A DNA stretch of 6,190 bases from Desulfobacterales bacterium (lineage in GTDB: Bacteria > Desulfobacterota > Desulfobacteria > Desulfobacterales > JAFDCJ01), in contig CP070771.1 of NCBI GenBank assembly GCA_020345785.1, positions 1,376,270 through 1,382,459 of the forward strand, given 5' to 3'. Shown here piece after piece: positions 4,599 through 6,190 of the stretch. The position numbers were made by a program, and so were the translations under genes. Under the pieces are notes generated by a model that did not search any database, was not told where the DNA came from, and was given only the letters and a program-made list of their open reading frames with translations. The first letter of the stretch is position 1, and every line of letters begins with the position of its first letter.

Positions 4599-4988
4599 AT
4601 GTCAATGGACTTGGTTTGCGGAATGATGGTGGATGAGGAATCGGCTCCTGCCAAGACAACCTACGAAGGAGACGACTATCATTTCTGCGCTGCCTATTGC
4701 AGGGATGTTTTCAACAAAGAGCCTGAAAAATTCATCAACGGCGTCAAAGCGTGGGGAAAGACCACGGATCCGGTTTGCGGCATGCAGGTGGATGCATGCG
4801 CCACGGATCTGGTTGCCGAATATAGAGACCGAATGTTTTACTTTTGCGCACATGGATGCCTTCAGGCATTCGAAAAGAATCCTGATAAATATTTTGCGCA
4901 AACAACGGTGAAGAAAAAAGGATGGTGGGGAAGATATCTGGACCGGCTGAACAAATCAACCGACGGTAAGGCCATTAAGTGTCACTAG
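4599..4988 (+). CDS. Double YHS-domain protein, probable metal-binding
   Basis: The product is 129 residues with no signal peptide. AAAGGAG (4582-4588) lies 10 nt before the ATG at 4599; the in-frame ATG at 4605 would be too far away. Two YHS domains lie in tandem. Residues 4-46 have VCGM with C7 and C30-x3-C34; residues 57-99 have VCGM with C60 and C83-x3-C87, each followed by the usual F..(N/E)P(E/D)K(F/Y) end. A basic tail, KKKGWWGRYLDRLNK, ends in KCH with a further cysteine (C128). YHS domains occur in copper and heavy-metal ATPases and in small stand-alone proteins, where the cysteines are thought to bind metal. It is a single gene with its own sigma-54 promoter and no ATPase beside it. 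A role in metal handling or sensing is inferred. Confidence 0.88.
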   Translation: MSMDLVCGMMVDEESAPAKTTYEGDDYHFCAAYCRDVFNKEPEKFINGVKAWGKTTDPVCGMQVDACATDLVAEYRDRMFYFCAHGCLQAFEKNPDKYFAQTTVKKKGWWGRYLDRLNKSTDGKAIKCH

Positions 4989-5024
4989 GGGTACAAATTA
5001 AAGTTTTGATGAGGGAAAAGATCC

Positions 5025-5039
5025 ATTACCGAACGTAAT
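5025..5039. promoter_or_regulatory. Short dyad after the YHS gene
   Basis: ATTAC-cgaac-GTAAT is a perfect 5-bp dyad 37 nt past the stop codon, without a T-run. It is too weak for a terminator and lies about 60 bp upstream of the lgt promoter, so an operator is possible. Confidence 0.2.
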
Positions 5040-5085
5040 CGGGTCCTGGGAAATTTGAATAGTTCCATTTCGCACATCGCTGTTG

Positions 5086-5114
5086 TTGACGGATCGGAAT
5101 TATCGGACTATGCT
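5086..5114 (+). promoter_or_regulatory. Sigma-70-type promoter for lgt
   Basis: TTGACG (5086-5091), a 17-nt spacer and TATGCT (5109-5114) match the housekeeping consensus at 5/6 and 4/6 bases with ideal spacing. Initiation near 5121 would leave a leader of about 137 nt. A housekeeping promoter suits an essential gene and contrasts with the sigma-54 promoter of the preceding gene. Confidence 0.6.
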
Positions 5115-5213
5115 TATCATTAAATTTAACCGCTTGAACACAATACGGATTGTATATCCAGACAAAGCGTTCTCCCATGTGACTATTTAAGTGAATGATT
5201 AAATGGTTGCTTC

Positions 5214-5230
5214 GCAGGGGACGCCCCCGC
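5214..5230 (+). other. GC-rich hairpin in the lgt leader
   Basis: GGGG (5217-5220) pairs with CCCC (5224-5227) around ACG, and GC/GC extends the stem after one A-C mismatch. AATTTATAAT follows. It lies 27 nt before the start codon and could act as a weak attenuator or mRNA structure, or be a remnant of a palindromic repeat. The lgt ribosome site itself is poor (GTGGATGG). Confidence 0.3.
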
Positions 5231-5257
5231 AATTTATAATTACGCTGTGGATGGATT

Positions 5258-6100
5258 ATGGATGAATTTTGGGACTGGTGGCAGCATTTGCCGCAAAATA
5301 TTAGCCCCGTGATTTTTGAAATCGGCTCCTTCAAGCTCCAATATTACGGCCTGATGTATATTGTGGCCTTTGCCATCACGTTTTTCCTGGTATGCCATCG
5401 CGTCAAGCATGAAGACCGGTTTGAAATGACCACCGATCAGGTAAAGGAAGCGATCACATACCTGATCATCGGCCTGATCATCGGCGCCCGTTTGGGTTAC
5501 GTTATTTTTTACAATCTTTCCTATTATTTCAAACATCCGCTTGAAATCTTTCTGCCGTTCTCATTCTCAAATGGATTCACCTTTACCGGCATCTCCGGCA
5601 TGTCGTATCACGGCGGTCTCATCGGCGCGACCCTCGCGGGCTGGCTATATGTTCGCAAGGCAAAGTTGGACTGGTGGAGCGGTGTGGATTTATTTGTGCC
5701 CGCGATCCCCCTGGGATACACCTTCGGGCGGTTGGGAAATTTTATCAACGGGGAGTTATACGGCCGGGTGACGACATCCTCCCTTGGCATGTATTTTCCC
5801 CTGGCCCCCACCAAAGAACTAAGACATCCCTCCCAACTGTACGAAGCTTTCTTTGAAGGCATTTTTCTATTTGCAGTGTTGTGGAACATCCGCAAGCGAA
5901 GAGCGCCCAAAGGCGCCATGCTGGCCTTTTATCTGATCGGCTACGGCGTGGCCCGGTTCTGCATCGAATACTTCCGTCAACCCGACGCCCATCTCGGATT
6001 CGTCATTTTCTCCTTTTCCATGGGACAAATCCTGTGTGCGCTGATGATTGCCGCCGGCATTGGCTTGTATTTCTATTTACAGACCCGGCAAAAAGCCTAG
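5258..6100 (+). CDS. lgt: Prolipoprotein diacylglyceryl transferase
   Basis: The product is 280 residues, full length for the family. Lgt is an inner-membrane enzyme that moves diacylglycerol from phosphatidylglycerol to the lipobox cysteine of prolipoproteins, the first step of lipoprotein maturation. The sequence shows several hydrophobic helices (about seven expected). It has SGMSYHGGLIG (H118, matching essential E. coli H103) and the Lgt signature GRLGNFINGELYGR at 157-170 (R158, N161, E166, matching R143, N146, E151). HPSQLYE (190-196) and YGVARFCIEYFRQPD (229-243) also fit, the latter with Y229, R233 and E237 matching Y235, R239 and E243. The start at 5258 gives a normal N-terminus although the ribosome site is weak. 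It is separated from the YHS gene by 269 bp, apparently with its own promoter. No gene is seen in the last 90 bases of the window. Confidence 0.97.
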   Translation: MDEFWDWWQHLPQNISPVIFEIGSFKLQYYGLMYIVAFAITFFLVCHRVKHEDRFEMTTDQVKEAITYLIIGLIIGARLGYVIFYNLSYYFKHPLEIFLPFSFSNGFTFTGISGMSYHGGLIGATLAGWLYVRKAKLDWWSGVDLFVPAIPLGYTFGRLGNFINGELYGRVTTSSLGMYFPLAPTKELRHPSQLYEAFFEGIFLFAVLWNIRKRRAPKGAMLAFYLIGYGVARFCIEYFRQPDAHLGFVIFSFSMGQILCALMIAAGIGLYFYLQTRQKA

Positions 6101-6190
6101 CAGCCAAATATCCTCCGGTGCGCGTGAGTGCATGGAAGTGTCTAATAGTCTCATCCAAGAGAAAACAAAAAAATGCAAAGCATAAACTAA

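Noticed and set aside
4403..4636. 77-codon ORF upstream of the YHS gene
   Set aside because: It runs through the palindromic repeat and the sigma-54 promoter, then overlaps the YHS gene out of frame; non-coding DNA explains it.
5026..5334. 102-codon minus-strand ORF before lgt
   Set aside because: It overlaps the lgt promoter and start on the opposite strand and shows no family resemblance.
6101..6190. Possible gene start after lgt
   Set aside because: The ATG near the end stops after five codons and no other frame is convincing.

Overview
The window reads as chromosomal DNA of a Gram-negative bacterium of moderate GC content. Three things suggest a Desulfobacterota-type (sulfate-reducer-like) deltaproteobacterium: an RseC-family protein, frequent -24/-12 (sigma-54) promoters, and the style of the YHS-domain and Cys-rich PilZ-like proteins. 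That assignment is an inference from gene content; no rRNA or other taxonomic marker is present.

Layout from left to right. (1) 1-260, minus strand: the N-terminal part of an RseC/MucC-family membrane protein, cut by the window edge. (2) 261-713: a divergent intergenic region with a textbook sigma-54 promoter (606-621) facing right, a weaker sigma-54-like candidate facing left, and several short repeats. (3) 714-1214: a ZraP/Spy/CpxP-type periplasmic protein with a Gly/Tyr/His-rich N-terminal segment, closed by a strong intrinsic terminator at 1253-1289. (4) 1215-1575: a spacer with a degenerate long inverted repeat. (5) 1576-3393: a two-TM sensor phosphatase (periplasmic sensor, HAMP, SpoIIE/RsbU-type PP2C). 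(6) 3603-3618: a second perfect sigma-54 promoter, driving a Cys-rich PilZ-like protein (3651-4019), perhaps followed by a small coupled ORF. (7) 4199-4598: an AT-rich spacer with a compact three-hairpin palindromic repeat (4373-4443) and a third sigma-54 promoter (4510-4525). (8) 4599-4988: a double-YHS-domain protein. (9) 5258-6100: lgt, prolipoprotein diacylglyceryl transferase, with its own sigma-70-like promoter.

How the parts may fit together. Three short genes (ZraP-like, PilZ-like, double-YHS) each have a separate sigma-54 promoter just upstream, while the phosphatase and lgt do not. ZraP in E. coli is a sigma-54-dependent periplasmic chaperone of the zinc/envelope-stress response, YHS domains occur in heavy-metal proteins, RseC belongs to envelope/redox regulation, and the phosphatase has a Met/His-rich patch in its predicted periplasmic sensor. 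The set is therefore consistent with a metal or envelope-stress island under enhancer-dependent control. No enhancer-binding protein, histidine kinase or anti-sigma/antagonist partner lies in the window, so that unifying idea is an inference. No tRNA, rRNA, CRISPR array, transposase or phage gene was seen.
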